DNA of 64,000 bases from Bacterioplanes sanyensis (lineage in GTDB: Bacteria; Pseudomonadota; Gammaproteobacteria; Pseudomonadales; Oceanobacteraceae): the NCBI RefSeq assembly GCF_014652515.1, contig NZ_BMYY01000001.1, positions 242,822-306,821 on the forward strand, given 5' to 3'. Below the pieces are notes generated by a model. That model made no database searches, had not been told where the DNA came from, and was given only the letters and a program-made list of their open reading frames with translations. Position 1 is the first letter of the stretch. Every line of letters begins with the position of its first letter. Below are positions 35,547 to 44,333 of the stretch, piece after piece. The translations under genes and the position numbers were made by a program.

Positions 35547-36209
35547 ATGCCAAAGAAGCCGTTTACGCAAGAAGAAGTGGAAGCGCAGCGTGATCGTATT
35601 ATGGACAGCGCATCACGGGTGATGGCTGAGGTGGGTTTTCACCATTTGTCTATGCGCAAGCTGGCCGGTCAGTTGGGGATGACGGCCAGTAATATCTACA
35701 ACTACTTCTCCAGCAAAGAAGCGCTGTTTTTGCAAACTCGTCGGCGCGGCTTCGAGCTGATGTTTGCAGCCATTCACCAGCACATGGCTGATACCAACAC
35801 AGCAACGCAAGCACTGTATGCGTTTACTGGGCAATGGGTCGAGTTTGCTCAGCGCTACCCTGGCTATTACCAGCTGATGTTTCAGCCACCACGTTTGCGG
35901 TTGAGTGAGTCTGATTTGGGCGATCAGCAACTGCAGCTGCAAGTGCAACGCCAAGCGGAAGAATGGCAGCAGCACATATTGGCGCTATTAAAAGACGCGG
36001 TGCCAGGTTACTCCCGTCAGTCAGATACCCAGCAAAAGCGTTTGGCTTTGTTCTTCGTTGCATCGGTTCACGGTTTGGTGGATGCTTACCGTTATCGGGC
36101 CTTCTCCGAGCTACTGGCTGGCGTTGAGCTGATTCCACACGATGTGATCTTTGAACACATCAGCTGGTTGTTATCCTTAGTCGAGCGGCAAGCCACCGAC
36201 AAAGTGTGA
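35547..36209 (+). CDS. TetR-family transcriptional regulator
   Basis: A 220-residue TetR regulator: helix-turn-helix at about 15-60 (RIMDSASRVMAEVGFHHLSM, LGMTASNIYNYFSSKEALF) and a C-terminal domain with YPGYYQLMFQPPRL and a helix at 165-185 (FFVASVHGLVDAYRY), resembling the WHG-type ligand domain. Target and ligand unknown. ATG 35547 is preferred, with AGGA upstream; ATG 35529 is possible. The 300-base region before it holds the hemN promoter and no other gene I can support. It ends one base before the convergent FlhB-tail gene. Confidence 0.85.
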   Translation: MPKKPFTQEEVEAQRDRIMDSASRVMAEVGFHHLSMRKLAGQLGMTASNIYNYFSSKEALFLQTRRRGFELMFAAIHQHMADTNTATQALYAFTGQWVEFAQRYPGYYQLMFQPPRLRLSESDLGDQQLQLQVQRQAEEWQQHILALLKDAVPGYSRQSDTQQKRLALFFVASVHGLVDAYRYRAFSELLAGVELIPHDVIFEHISWLLSLVERQATDKV

Positions 36210-36210
36210 G

Positions 36211-36522
36211 TCACCCTGATTTCGAACTGGGGGTTTTACCCTCCAGGGCATATACAAACGCTAAGACTTCGGCCATGACTTGGTATAACGTCTCTGGTAT
36301 TTCCTCATGCAGCTCCAGCTGCCCCAGCCAGCGCACCAAACTGGCATTTTCATAAATGGGAACCTCATGCTGCATGGCCAATGCAATAATGGCCTGCGCC
36401 AGCTCGTCGTCACCTTGGGCACTGATATAAGGTGCCTGACCTGATTCTGGCTGATAGGTCACGGCTACTGCCTCAGTGGCCTGCAACAGTGACTCGGGTA
36501 TGCGCTCTTCAATATTTTGCAT
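36211..36522 (-). CDS. Stand-alone FlhB C-terminal-like protein
   Basis: A 103-residue soluble protein matching the cytoplasmic switch domain of FlhB/YscU without the membrane part: AVAVTYQPESGQAPYISAQG replaces the usual region around the NPTH autocleavage site, followed by the conserved core ELAQAIIALAMQHEVPIYEN and LVRWLGQLELHEEIPETLYQ. No NPTH is present, so it is not expected to self-cleave. Proteins like this may modulate substrate switching in flagellar export. It follows the FliK-like gene by 9 bases on the same strand. Confidence 0.85.
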   Translation of the reverse strand: MQNIEERIPESLLQATEAVAVTYQPESGQAPYISAQGDDELAQAIIALAMQHEVPIYENASLVRWLGQLELHEEIPETLYQVMAEVLAFVYALEGKTPSSKSG

Positions 36523-36531
36523 GTGGCATCC

Positions 36532-38445
36532 TCAGGTATGTAGATCGACCAATCGGGTACGAATTTGATTGTGCTCGCCGACGGGCAGTTGGCCGTGCCG
36601 TGCGGTGAGCACGTCTACCTCAACGCCTAAGCTGGTGAGCTTGCTGCGCAGCGGTGGCAGCTGCTGCTGTAGTTGTTGCAGGGTCTGGCTTTGTTGTGAC
36701 CAAAAGGTGGCTGCGATTTGCTGTTGGTTGAGCTCGATCTCCACATCGAGTGGACCTGCTTGTGCTAAGTCAAAGTGCAAAACCACCCGCCAGCCATGAC
36801 GCCGGCCGGCCGCAGCTTGCTGTTTGGGTGTTTGCATTTCTAGGTCGATGCTGCGGATATGCTCGCCCTGGCGCATAAACAGCGGCAGGTTAAAAGGTGT
36901 TGAATCACTGCTATTGGATTCAGAGCGCAGTGCCTGAAACTGCTCGGTTTCTATTTGCGCCAAGGTCGATTGCAGCAAGCGCAAGCCTTCTGGGCGTGGG
37001 CCTGCGCCGTAAGACAGCGGCAAAGGCTGTGCTTGTGCTGGCTTTGGTGCTGAGTTCTGACTGCGCTCAGAGCTGCCGTTTTGAATGATGCTGAGCCATA
37101 GCTGCAACGCTCGTGATAGCGTGGCTTTTAGGTCTTGGCTGCTTATCAAGCCCGGCGTAAGCAGTGCTTGAGCAAGGGAGGGAGAGGCCTCTTCTGTGTT
37201 GGTTGAAGTGCTCTGTGCCGCGGCTTGCCGCACAGTTTGAGCTTGTTGCTCTAGGCGCTGTGCCAGCTGTTGCAACAGACTTGGCTTAGTCGTTAACTGC
37301 GCAGTACTGGCTGAATTGATGCCCGGATCAGCAACGGTGGTGGCTGTTTTCTGATGGCCGGTAACTGTGGCTAGCAGCCAAGGAGGCGTAGGCAATTTGG
37401 TTGGGGTCATAGGCTCCAGCAGTTGCACCAGTACCGAACCCCCACTGCTGGGCAATAATGACTCATTGGCCGGCGTCACGGGTGTTGCAGAACCAGGCAC
37501 TGTTGAATTCTGATGCTGAGTGAGCAGAGGGGATGGTATCACCAGCTTGGGCAGAACTGAGCTTTGTGGCGGCAAAGGCTGAGTATTGCCGCTAGGCAGG
37601 CTCGGGGAAGAATGAGTGCTTGGCCGCGCCATGTTGTGCTGACTGGTACTGGCTTTGGTCGCTTGCCAAGCCTGCTGAAAGATTGAAGACAAACGCAGCG
37701 CCAAGCTTTGCGGACTGCCTGTTTGGCCAGCAATCGACGGGATTGCACTGCTCGCGGCGTGGTTGGAGTGTGCGCTGGCTGATTGGCCAGTGCTGCTCTG
37801 CTGCTGGCTTGCTGGAGTCGGCACCTGCGAGCGTGGGGCTATGGATTGCAATGCGGCCAAGAGCCGCTGCTCATAAAACAGGCCCGAGTTCTGTAGCGCG
37901 CTGCGGACTGCCACGGCATTTTCATGGGTATTGGCTTGTTCAACGCTGGGCAGCAGCGGCCGCTGTTGCAAGAACTGCTCAATCACCTGGCGCACGGCGG
38001 TGGGCGTTGTCGGTGCTTGGCTGAGCTGCTGCAGGCTATTGAGAAGCAGCTGCGCTTTGGCGCCTTGATTCGTTTGGGCCGCAGGTATTAACGGCACGCG
38101 ACTGGCGAGCCATTGGCTTAGCAATTGTTGCAGCGCTTTATCGGCATTGGGTGGCTGCTGTGATACCAAGCGTACCCTGGGAGGCTGTTCATCAGTGACC
38201 GCCAAAATGACCTGGCTGCCCTCTGGCAGTGGTTTGTCGCTGTCTAGGGTGAGTTGCTGGCCGCCGGCGCGCACGGTGAGTTGATAGCGTACCTCACCTT
38301 GTTCATTGCGCTTAGGCGTGACTTGGCTGACTTCGGCGGCAAAGGCATTGCGAGGAGGCGACTCTGAGCTCAAGCCAGCTTGCTGCAGGCTGCGCTCGCT
38401 GATGAGTGGGACGGATGGAATGCGCATAGAATTGATGTCGGCCAA
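36532..38445 (-). CDS. FliK-like flagellar hook-length control protein
   Basis: A 637-residue protein with a long low-complexity middle rich in glutamine, serine, threonine and proline, and a C-terminal Flg_hook-type domain (about 520-625; WRVVLHFDLAQAGPLDVEIE, FWSQQSQTLQQLQQQLPPLR, LGVEVDVLTARHG). FliK is a molecular ruler whose C-terminal domain contacts FlhB to stop hook export; here an FlhB-tail protein follows, so the two probably interact. No other flagellar gene is in the window, so it may be an accessory copy rather than the main FliK. The first codon is TTG 38445 with a weak ribosome site; ATG 38427 is an alternative. Confidence 0.8.
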   Translation of the reverse strand: MADINSMRIPSVPLISERSLQQAGLSSESPPRNAFAAEVSQVTPKRNEQGEVRYQLTVRAGGQQLTLDSDKPLPEGSQVILAVTDEQPPRVRLVSQQPPNADKALQQLLSQWLASRVPLIPAAQTNQGAKAQLLLNSLQQLSQAPTTPTAVRQVIEQFLQQRPLLPSVEQANTHENAVAVRSALQNSGLFYEQRLLAALQSIAPRSQVPTPASQQQSSTGQSASAHSNHAASSAIPSIAGQTGSPQSLALRLSSIFQQAWQATKASTSQHNMARPSTHSSPSLPSGNTQPLPPQSSVLPKLVIPSPLLTQHQNSTVPGSATPVTPANESLLPSSGGSVLVQLLEPMTPTKLPTPPWLLATVTGHQKTATTVADPGINSASTAQLTTKPSLLQQLAQRLEQQAQTVRQAAAQSTSTNTEEASPSLAQALLTPGLISSQDLKATLSRALQLWLSIIQNGSSERSQNSAPKPAQAQPLPLSYGAGPRPEGLRLLQSTLAQIETEQFQALRSESNSSDSTPFNLPLFMRQGEHIRSIDLEMQTPKQQAAAGRRHGWRVVLHFDLAQAGPLDVEIELNQQQIAATFWSQQSQTLQQLQQQLPPLRSKLTSLGVEVDVLTARHGQLPVGEHNQIRTRLVDLHT

Positions 38446-38660
38446 GGTTTACTCATCTTTACCCATGTTAATTCGCTGGCAAAACTCGCTGAAGAGTCAT
38501 TTTGTATATAATGCGCCGGCTTTATTCATTATGGCAGACAAATGTGTCGTGCCGGACTATGCCACTGTGGCCTCTGGGTTGCCTGCAGTGTGCTTTAGTT
38601 TTGATGAATCCCCGTATTTTTTATAGGCCCGTTGCCCACTGTGGGCCCAAAGGTTGAGGC

Positions 38661-39308
38661 ATGCTTAGTCAGGCTCCAGTAGAGCTGCAAGCCAGAGATG
38701 TATTTTGCGAGCGCGATGATCGCGTGCTGTTTGAGCACTTTGATTTGAACCTCAGTGGCGGCGCGCTGGTGCAACTGGCTGGCCCCAACGGTGCGGGTAA
38801 AACCACTTTGTTGCGCATACTGGCCGGTCTCAATCATGACTTTGAAGGCGATGTGCTGTTTAACGGTGAGCCTTTGCACTCCATCTACCCCGAATACGCT
38901 GCCCAACGCTTGTATATGGGGCATCTGGCGGCGGTTAAAAAAAGTCTCACAGCACTGGAAAATCTGCGTTGGCTGACCTCGCAATGGCAAATCGATGAGG
39001 ATCGATTAGTGCAAGCCTTGGAGGCGGTTGAGTTGATGGGGTACGAAATGACGCCCTGTCAGCAACTGTCGGCCGGGCAGCAACGGCGCGTCAGTTTAGC
39101 GCGTTTGTTGGTGGTGCCAGCGCCGCTGTGGATTTTGGACGAGCCCTTTACCGCCCTCGACAAACAAGGGGTCGCTTGGTTGGAGCAGCGCTTGCGCGAG
39201 CATGTAGAGCAAGGCGGTGCGGTGGTCATTACCAGTCACCATGCCTTGCAAGCGGTTCCGGGGTTGCAAGTGCTGGATCTGTCACGCTGGGCCGGAGATG
39301 CGCTATGA
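38661..39308 (+). CDS. ccmA: Haem exporter ATPase CcmA
   Basis: A 215-residue ABC ATPase of the CcmABCD complex, which with CcmC and CcmD releases haem-loaded CcmE in cytochrome c maturation. Walker A GPNGAGKTTLLR, signature LSAGQQRRVSLARLL, Walker B LWILDEPFTAL. AAAGG lies 7 bases before ATG 38661. It is the first gene of a nine-gene operon; a TATAAT at 38507-38512 is the best candidate -10 in the 215-base upstream gap, which otherwise holds nothing I can support. Its stop overlaps ccmB as ATGA. Confidence 0.97.
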   Translation: MLSQAPVELQARDVFCERDDRVLFEHFDLNLSGGALVQLAGPNGAGKTTLLRILAGLNHDFEGDVLFNGEPLHSIYPEYAAQRLYMGHLAAVKKSLTALENLRWLTSQWQIDEDRLVQALEAVELMGYEMTPCQQLSAGQQRRVSLARLLVVPAPLWILDEPFTALDKQGVAWLEQRLREHVEQGGAVVITSHHALQAVPGLQVLDLSRWAGDAL

Positions 39309-39973
39309 GTCTGGTAACGGCAACATTGAGGCGCGATTTGCTGCTGGCGGCACGCAATCCAGGCGAGTGGCTGAATCCCTTGATGTTTTTTTTGATGGTG
39401 GCGGCGCTGTTCCCGCTGGCCGTTGACCCAGACCCCAAGTTTCTTAGCAAAATTGCCGGCGGTGTGATCTGGGTGGCGGCCTTGCTGGCCACCTTGCTGT
39501 CGCTGGATGCCCTTTACAAAACCGACGTTGACGATGGCACCTTAGAGCAGTGGTTGGCATCGGGAGAGTCCCTGTATGCTCTGGCGTTGGTCAAGGCGTT
39601 GGTGCACTGGTGCATCAGTGGGCTGCCGTTAACCCTGATGGCGCCGTTGCTGGGGTTGATGTTGCACCTCCCTGACAGTGCTTATTGGGCTTTGATTGTC
39701 AGTCTAGCCGTGGGTACGCCGGTACTGAGCTTGTTGGGTGCCGTGGGCGCTGCGCTCACCGCTGGCGTTCGCAGTGGTGGCTTGTTACTGACGCTGTTGA
39801 TTCTTCCTTTGTATGTTCCCGTGCTGATTTTTGCAGCTTCGGCGGTCTATCACGCCAGCATCGGCATGGACTACAACGGCCAAATCGGCTTTCTGGGTGC
39901 GTTGCTGGCGCTGGCGGTCTGTTTGACGCCATTCGCGTCAGCGGCGGCGCTAAAACTTAACTTATCGCGGTAG
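39305..39973 (+). CDS. ccmB: Haem exporter permease CcmB
   Basis: A 222-residue inner-membrane protein with six predicted helices, the permease partner of CcmA. The family segments RRDLLLAARNPGEWLNPLMFF, DDGTLEQWLASGES and PLYVPVLIFAAS are present. ATG 39305 overlaps the ccmA stop (ATGA). A longer open frame from 39128 in the same phase is not the start. Confidence 0.96.
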   Translation: MSLVTATLRRDLLLAARNPGEWLNPLMFFLMVAALFPLAVDPDPKFLSKIAGGVIWVAALLATLLSLDALYKTDVDDGTLEQWLASGESLYALALVKALVHWCISGLPLTLMAPLLGLMLHLPDSAYWALIVSLAVGTPVLSLLGAVGAALTAGVRSGGLLLTLLILPLYVPVLIFAASAVYHASIGMDYNGQIGFLGALLALAVCLTPFASAAALKLNLSR

Positions 39974-39980
39974 TGTGCGT

Positions 39981-40745
39981 ATGTGGCAATGGTTAAAAAC
40001 CCTCTATCACCGGCTGGGCTCACCGAAATGGTTTTATGACCTCACCAGCCGTTGGATTCCCTGGCTGATTGGCTTTTCCGTGCTCGGCGGTGTGGTGGGG
40101 TTGGTTTGGGGGCTGGCCTTTGCACCGGCGGATTACCAGCAAGGCAACAGCTTTCGCATTATATATATTCACGTGCCAGCGGCGCTGATCAGTCAAAGTG
40201 CTTACATCATGATGGCCATTGCCGGCGCGGTGTTTATGATTTGGCGCATGAAAATGGCGGCCTGGGTGGCGCGGGTGATTGCGCCAATTGGTGCCAGCTT
40301 TTGTTTGATTGCGTTGCTCACCGGTGCCATCTGGGGCCAGCCTACCTGGGGCACTTGGTGGGTGTGGGATGCCCGTTTGACCTCCATGTTACTGCTGTTG
40401 TTTTTGTTTTTTGGCGTCATGGCATTGCAGCAAGCGATGGAAACTGACGAAGCCGGTCATAAGGCCAGTGCCATTTTGGCCTTGGTTGGACTGGTTAATA
40501 TTCCTATCATCAAGTATTCGGTGGAGTGGTGGAACACCTTGCATCAGCCGGCCACATTGAAGCTGACAGAAAAGCCCAGTATGCACCCTGACATGCTGTA
40601 TCCACTTTTGATTATGATCGTTACCACCTATGTGTTTTTCGCCTTGCTGGTGATTTTGCGCACCCGCAACGAGATTTTATGGCATGAGCGCAAGCGTACC
40701 TGGGTTAAGCAACTACTGGAGAAGCGATGGAATTCAGCAGCTTAA
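39981..40745 (+). CDS. ccmC: Haem handling protein CcmC
   Basis: A 254-residue inner-membrane protein that presents haem to CcmE. It has six helices and the tryptophan-rich haem motif WGTWWVWDARLTS between conserved histidines (YIHVPAA before it; VEWWNTLHQP after). The start is ATG 39981 or GTG 39975, two codons earlier; the GTG lies 1 base past the ccmB stop. It overlaps ccmD by 19 bases. Confidence 0.96.
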   Translation: MWQWLKTLYHRLGSPKWFYDLTSRWIPWLIGFSVLGGVVGLVWGLAFAPADYQQGNSFRIIYIHVPAALISQSAYIMMAIAGAVFMIWRMKMAAWVARVIAPIGASFCLIALLTGAIWGQPTWGTWWVWDARLTSMLLLLFLFFGVMALQQAMETDEAGHKASAILALVGLVNIPIIKYSVEWWNTLHQPATLKLTEKPSMHPDMLYPLLIMIVTTYVFFALLVILRTRNEILWHERKRTWVKQLLEKRWNSAA

Positions 40746-40915
40746 GTGAGTTTTTCGCCATGGGACGGCACGGATTTTATGTTTGGCTGTCGTATGGCCT
40801 GACTGCCCTGATCATCGCCTTTAACGTGGTGCAGCCTTGGTTGCGCCGCAGGCAGCTGATTAAACAACAGACACAGCGTTTGCGCCGGGAGAAGAAGCAT
40901 GCATCCTCAACGTAA
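40727..40915 (+). CDS. ccmD: Small haem-export subunit CcmD
   Basis: A 62-residue protein with one membrane helix ([19 protein letters not shown]) and a basic cytoplasmic tail ([18 protein letters not shown]), as in CcmD, needed to release holo-CcmE from CcmABC. It starts inside ccmC and ends inside ccmE, with CTGGAGAAGCG just before ATG 40727. Confidence 0.93.
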   Translation: MEFSSLSEFFAMGRHGFYVWLSYGLTALIIAFNVVQPWLRRRQLIKQQTQRLRREKKHASST

Positions 40916-41363
40916 AAAACGACTGACCTTGATCTTATTCTTGGTGGTAGGGGTTGGCTCCGCCGTTGGCTTGCTGATGTATTCGCTGTCACAGAATATC
41001 AACCTGTTTCAAACACCCACTCAGATCGCCAATGGTGAGGTCCCTATCGGACGTACTATTCGTGCCGGTGGTCTGGTTGTGGATGGCAGTGTGGTGCGAG
41101 CGGAAGAAGGCTTGGGCGTGACCTTTAAAGTCACCGATGGCGTTGCCAGCGTGCCGATTTTTTACGATGGCATCTTGCCAGACCTTTTCCGTGAGGGGCA
41201 GGGCATTGTCGCTTTAGGCCAGCTTGATGAAGCGGGTGTCTTGCAGGCCTCTGAAGTGCTGGCCAAACACGATGAAAACTACATGCCACCGGAAGTACAG
41301 GAAGCGCTAGAAAAAGCCCATCAGGCAGGCAAAGCCAATCTAGAAGCAGCGGCAGGATATTAA
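40899..41363 (+). CDS. ccmE: Haem chaperone CcmE
   Basis: A 154-residue periplasmic haem chaperone with an N-terminal anchor (about 9-29) and an OB-fold. His124, which binds haem covalently, and Tyr128 lie in [13 protein letters not shown], the family signature; VTFKVTDG precedes it. The start overlaps ccmD by 17 bases. Confidence 0.97.
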   Translation: MHPQRKKRLTLILFLVVGVGSAVGLLMYSLSQNINLFQTPTQIANGEVPIGRTIRAGGLVVDGSVVRAEEGLGVTFKVTDGVASVPIFYDGILPDLFREGQGIVALGQLDEAGVLQASEVLAKHDENYMPPEVQEALEKAHQAGKANLEAAAGY

Positions 41364-41365
41364 TC

Positions 41366-43354
41366 ATGAACGCAGAAGTAGCAATGATGGTGCCCGAATT
41401 TGGCCAGTTAGCTCTGATCATCGCCTTGGTGCTGGCCGCCATGCAGGTGGTGATACCCTTGGTGGGCGTACAGTCGGGCCGAGAATGGCTGATGGCCTAC
41501 GCTAGGCCACTGGCAGCAGGGCAGGCGGTGTTCTTGATGGTGTCCTTGCTGGCCTTAACGTATGCCTTTGTCACCGACGATTTTTCGGTCGTGTATGTCG
41601 CGACCAACAGCAATACCCAGCTGCCGACGCCGTACAAAATCAGTGCTGTTTGGGGCGCGCATGAAGGCTCGCTGCTGTTGTGGGTCACCATGCTTGGCGC
41701 TTGGGGCTTGGCGGTTGCTTGGTTTAGTCGCACCTTGCCGCTGGATATGGTGGCGCGTGTATTGTCGATTATGGGCATGGTGTCGGTGGGTTTTATCTTG
41801 TTTACCGTGCATACCTCCAATCCATTTGAACGGCACTTGCCCTCAGCTCCGTTAGAAGGCGCGGATTTAAACCCCTTACTGCAAGATTTTGGCTTAATTG
41901 TGCACCCACCCACACTCTACATGGGCTACGTCGGCCTGTCGGTGGCGTTTGCTTTTGCGCTGGCCGCTTTGATGAGCGGTCGCTTAGATGCGGCTTGGGC
42001 ACGTTGGTCACGACCTTGGACGACCGCCGCTTGGGTGTTTTTAACCCTAGGTATTGCGCTGGGAAGCTGGTGGGCTTACTACGAGCTGGGCTGGGGCGGC
42101 TGGTGGTTCTGGGATCCGGTCGAAAATGCCTCACTGATGCCTTGGTTGGTGGCGACGGCGCTGATGCACTCGCTGGCGGTCACTGAAAAACGCGGCTTGT
42201 TTAAAAGCTGGACTGTGTTACTGGCCATTTTCGCCTTTTCATTGAGTTTGCTTGGTACCTTCTTGGTGCGCTCGGGCGTGCTGACCTCTGTGCATGCTTT
42301 TGCATCTGACCCTGATCGCGGTGTCTTTATTCTGGCGCTGTTGGGCATCTGTGTCGGCGGCTCGCTGTTGTTATATGCCATTAAAGCGCCCACCGTGGCC
42401 TCGGTGGGGCGCTATCAGTGGGTGTCGCGCGAAAGTGCGCTGCTGGTCAATAACTTGCTGTTATTAGTATCGGCTTTTGCCATTTTGCTCGGCACCTTGT
42501 ACCCCTTGGTGCACGACTTTATGGGGCTGGGCAAGTTATCCGTGGGCGCTGCTTGGTTTAACACCATGTTTGTGCCGCTGTCTGTGTTGCTGGCATTGGT
42601 GATGGGCATTGGCTCGATGTCGCGCTGGAAGTCCGATGCCTTTAGCCGCCTAGGGCAAGAATTAAAATGGGCCTGTTTGGCAGCCATTTTATTAGGCGCC
42701 GCTGTGCCTTTGCTGGCCTCCGGCGAATGGAACTGGCAGGTGGTAATGGGCATGAGCGTGAGCTTCTGGCTGATTGGCGCCACCTTGGTGGACGTGTGGA
42801 AAAAATCCCGCGGCCAGTTAGCACGCATCCCGAAGTTGGGGGTGAGTTTTCATGGCATGGTGCTGGCGCATGTGGGCGTCGCCATTTCCATTATCGGCGT
42901 CACCATGGTGTCGAATTACAGCTTGGAAAAAGCCGTCAAAATTGCACCGGGCGAATCCACCGAGCTGGGCAGCTACCGGTTCGAATTTGCCGAAGCGGGC
43001 CATATTGAAGGTCCAAATTACGTATCTGATGCCACTCGCTTTAAAGTATGGCGTGATGACAAGCTAATGGAGGTGCTGACGGCAGAGAAACGCCGTTACA
43101 ACGCCAGTGGTCAAATCATGACCGAAGCCGCCATCGACGTGAGCCTATTTCGCGATGTGTATGTGTCTATGGGTGAAGAACTGCCTGACGGTGCCTGGGG
43201 CATGCGCCTGCAAGTAAAGCCTTATATGCGTTGGGTCTGGTTGGGCGCCATTTTTATGTCCATTGGTGGCTTATTGGCGGTCATGGATAAACGCTACCGC
43301 GCGCGCCAGCACAAACGCGCTGCTGCACCCGCGGCAAAGGAGGCCGTGGCATGA
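41366..43354 (+). CDS. ccmF: Cytochrome c haem lyase subunit CcmF
   Basis: A 662-residue inner-membrane protein with about 15 helices, the core of the haem lyase that attaches haem to apocytochrome c. Seen: KISAVWGAHEGSLLLWV, the haem motif GWGGWWFWDPVENASLMPWL and conserved flanking histidines. It starts 2 bases after ccmE and overlaps ccmG as ATGA. Confidence 0.97.
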   Translation: MNAEVAMMVPEFGQLALIIALVLAAMQVVIPLVGVQSGREWLMAYARPLAAGQAVFLMVSLLALTYAFVTDDFSVVYVATNSNTQLPTPYKISAVWGAHEGSLLLWVTMLGAWGLAVAWFSRTLPLDMVARVLSIMGMVSVGFILFTVHTSNPFERHLPSAPLEGADLNPLLQDFGLIVHPPTLYMGYVGLSVAFAFALAALMSGRLDAAWARWSRPWTTAAWVFLTLGIALGSWWAYYELGWGGWWFWDPVENASLMPWLVATALMHSLAVTEKRGLFKSWTVLLAIFAFSLSLLGTFLVRSGVLTSVHAFASDPDRGVFILALLGICVGGSLLLYAIKAPTVASVGRYQWVSRESALLVNNLLLLVSAFAILLGTLYPLVHDFMGLGKLSVGAAWFNTMFVPLSVLLALVMGIGSMSRWKSDAFSRLGQELKWACLAAILLGAAVPLLASGEWNWQVVMGMSVSFWLIGATLVDVWKKSRGQLARIPKLGVSFHGMVLAHVGVAISIIGVTMVSNYSLEKAVKIAPGESTELGSYRFEFAEAGHIEGPNYVSDATRFKVWRDDKLMEVLTAEKRRYNASGQIMTEAAIDVSLFRDVYVSMGEELPDGAWGMRLQVKPYMRWVWLGAIFMSIGGLLAVMDKRYRARQHKRAAAPAAKEAVA

Positions 43355-43872
43355 TGCGCTGGCTGCTGTTTATCCCACTGGCGCTGGCTCTAGCGCTGGG
43401 GGTTTTGTTCTGGATTGGTTTGGGCAAAGAAGATAAAGACGTATTGCCATCGCCCTTAGTCGGCCAGCCGTTTCCGGCATTTAACGCGGTCGCCTTGCTG
43501 ACCGATGAGGCGCTGGATCAAAGCTCGCTGCCGGCCAAGCCCATGTTAGTGAACGTTTGGGCTACTTGGTGCCCGACTTGTAAAGCCGAGCACGCATTTT
43601 TAAATCAACTGGCCAAGCAAGGCATCACCATTGTCGGTATTAACTACAAAGATGACAGCGCCAAAGCCCGCGAGTGGCTAAAAGCTTTTGGCGACCCCTA
43701 TGCGTTTAATATCGTTGATCCAGACGGCAAACTGGGTTTAGAGCTGGGCGTTTACGGCGCACCTGAGACGTTTTTGGTCGACAGCCAGGGCATTATTCGT
43801 GGCAAGCACGTTGGTGATTTAAACACGCGTGTTTGGCAAACCTTGCAACCTCAGTTTGAGGCCATGAAGTGA
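43351..43872 (+). CDS. ccmG: Thiol:disulfide oxidoreductase CcmG (DsbE)
   Basis: A 173-residue membrane-anchored thioredoxin that reduces the haem-binding cysteines of apocytochrome c. The helix is at about 3-23; the redox pair is Cys74/Cys77 in WATWCPTCKAEH, with PT between the cysteines where many CcmG proteins have VP. GVYGAPETFLVD holds the cis-proline. AAAGGAGG precedes ATG 43351; a second ATG follows directly. Confidence 0.96.
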   Translation: MMRWLLFIPLALALALGVLFWIGLGKEDKDVLPSPLVGQPFPAFNAVALLTDEALDQSSLPAKPMLVNVWATWCPTCKAEHAFLNQLAKQGITIVGINYKDDSAKAREWLKAFGDPYAFNIVDPDGKLGLELGVYGAPETFLVDSQGIIRGKHVGDLNTRVWQTLQPQFEAMK

Positions 43873-44333
43873 TGATAAAACGACTGTTATTGGTGTGCTT
43901 ATGTTGTTGGCCGCTGGCTGCTTTGGCCATTGTCGATGGTCATAAGTACCCGTTCGAAGATCAAGAAAAAGCCGAGCGCTTTCGCCAGCTAGCGGAAAAT
44001 CTGCGCTGCCCTAAGTGTCAGAACCAAAACCTGGCGGATTCCAATGCGCCGGTGGCGGTAGATTTACGCGACAAGGTCTATGAGCTGTTGCAAGAGGATC
44101 AAAGCGACGAGCAAATCGTTGATTATTTGGTGGCGCGCTACGGCGACTTTGTGCGCTACAACCCGCCGTTTCGCATGGACACTTTGCTTTTGTGGATCGG
44201 CCCTGCGTTGGCCTTACTGCTGGGCATTGGCTTGCTGGTGCTGATCTGGCGCAGCCAGAATTCTGCGCCAAAACCTTTGTCTGAGGCTGAAAAAGCACGA
44301 CTGGAACAACTGAAAAAGGCAAACCGCTCATGA
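43869..44333 (+). CDS. ccmH: Cytochrome c maturation protein CcmH (short form)
   Basis: A 154-residue protein with a signal peptide (about 1-20), the redox motif Cys47-x2-Cys50 in LRCPKCQNQNL, and a C-terminal membrane helix (about 104-127). It contacts apocytochrome c in the haem lyase complex. This is the short form; the TPR part of E. coli CcmH is encoded separately as ccmI next door. Overlaps at both ends (ATGA). Confidence 0.96.
   Translation: MMIKRLLLVCLCCWPLAALAIVDGHKYPFEDQEKAERFRQLAENLRCPKCQNQNLADSNAPVAVDLRDKVYELLQEDQSDEQIVDYLVARYGDFVRYNPPFRMDTLLLWIGPALALLLGIGLLVLIWRSQNSAPKPLSEAEKARLEQLKKANRS

Noticed and set aside
38531-38626. A 31-codon open frame upstream of ccmA as a leader peptide
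   Set aside because: No ribosome site and no regulatory codon run; no attenuator-like hairpin with T-run follows.
39128-39304. Upstream extension of the ccmB frame
   Set aside because: It overlaps the ccmA coding region in another phase; the ATGA junction marks the real start.
43351-43872. WCPTC in CcmG as a sign of altered function
   Set aside because: The residues between the cysteines vary among CcmG proteins; the fold and operon position are standard.
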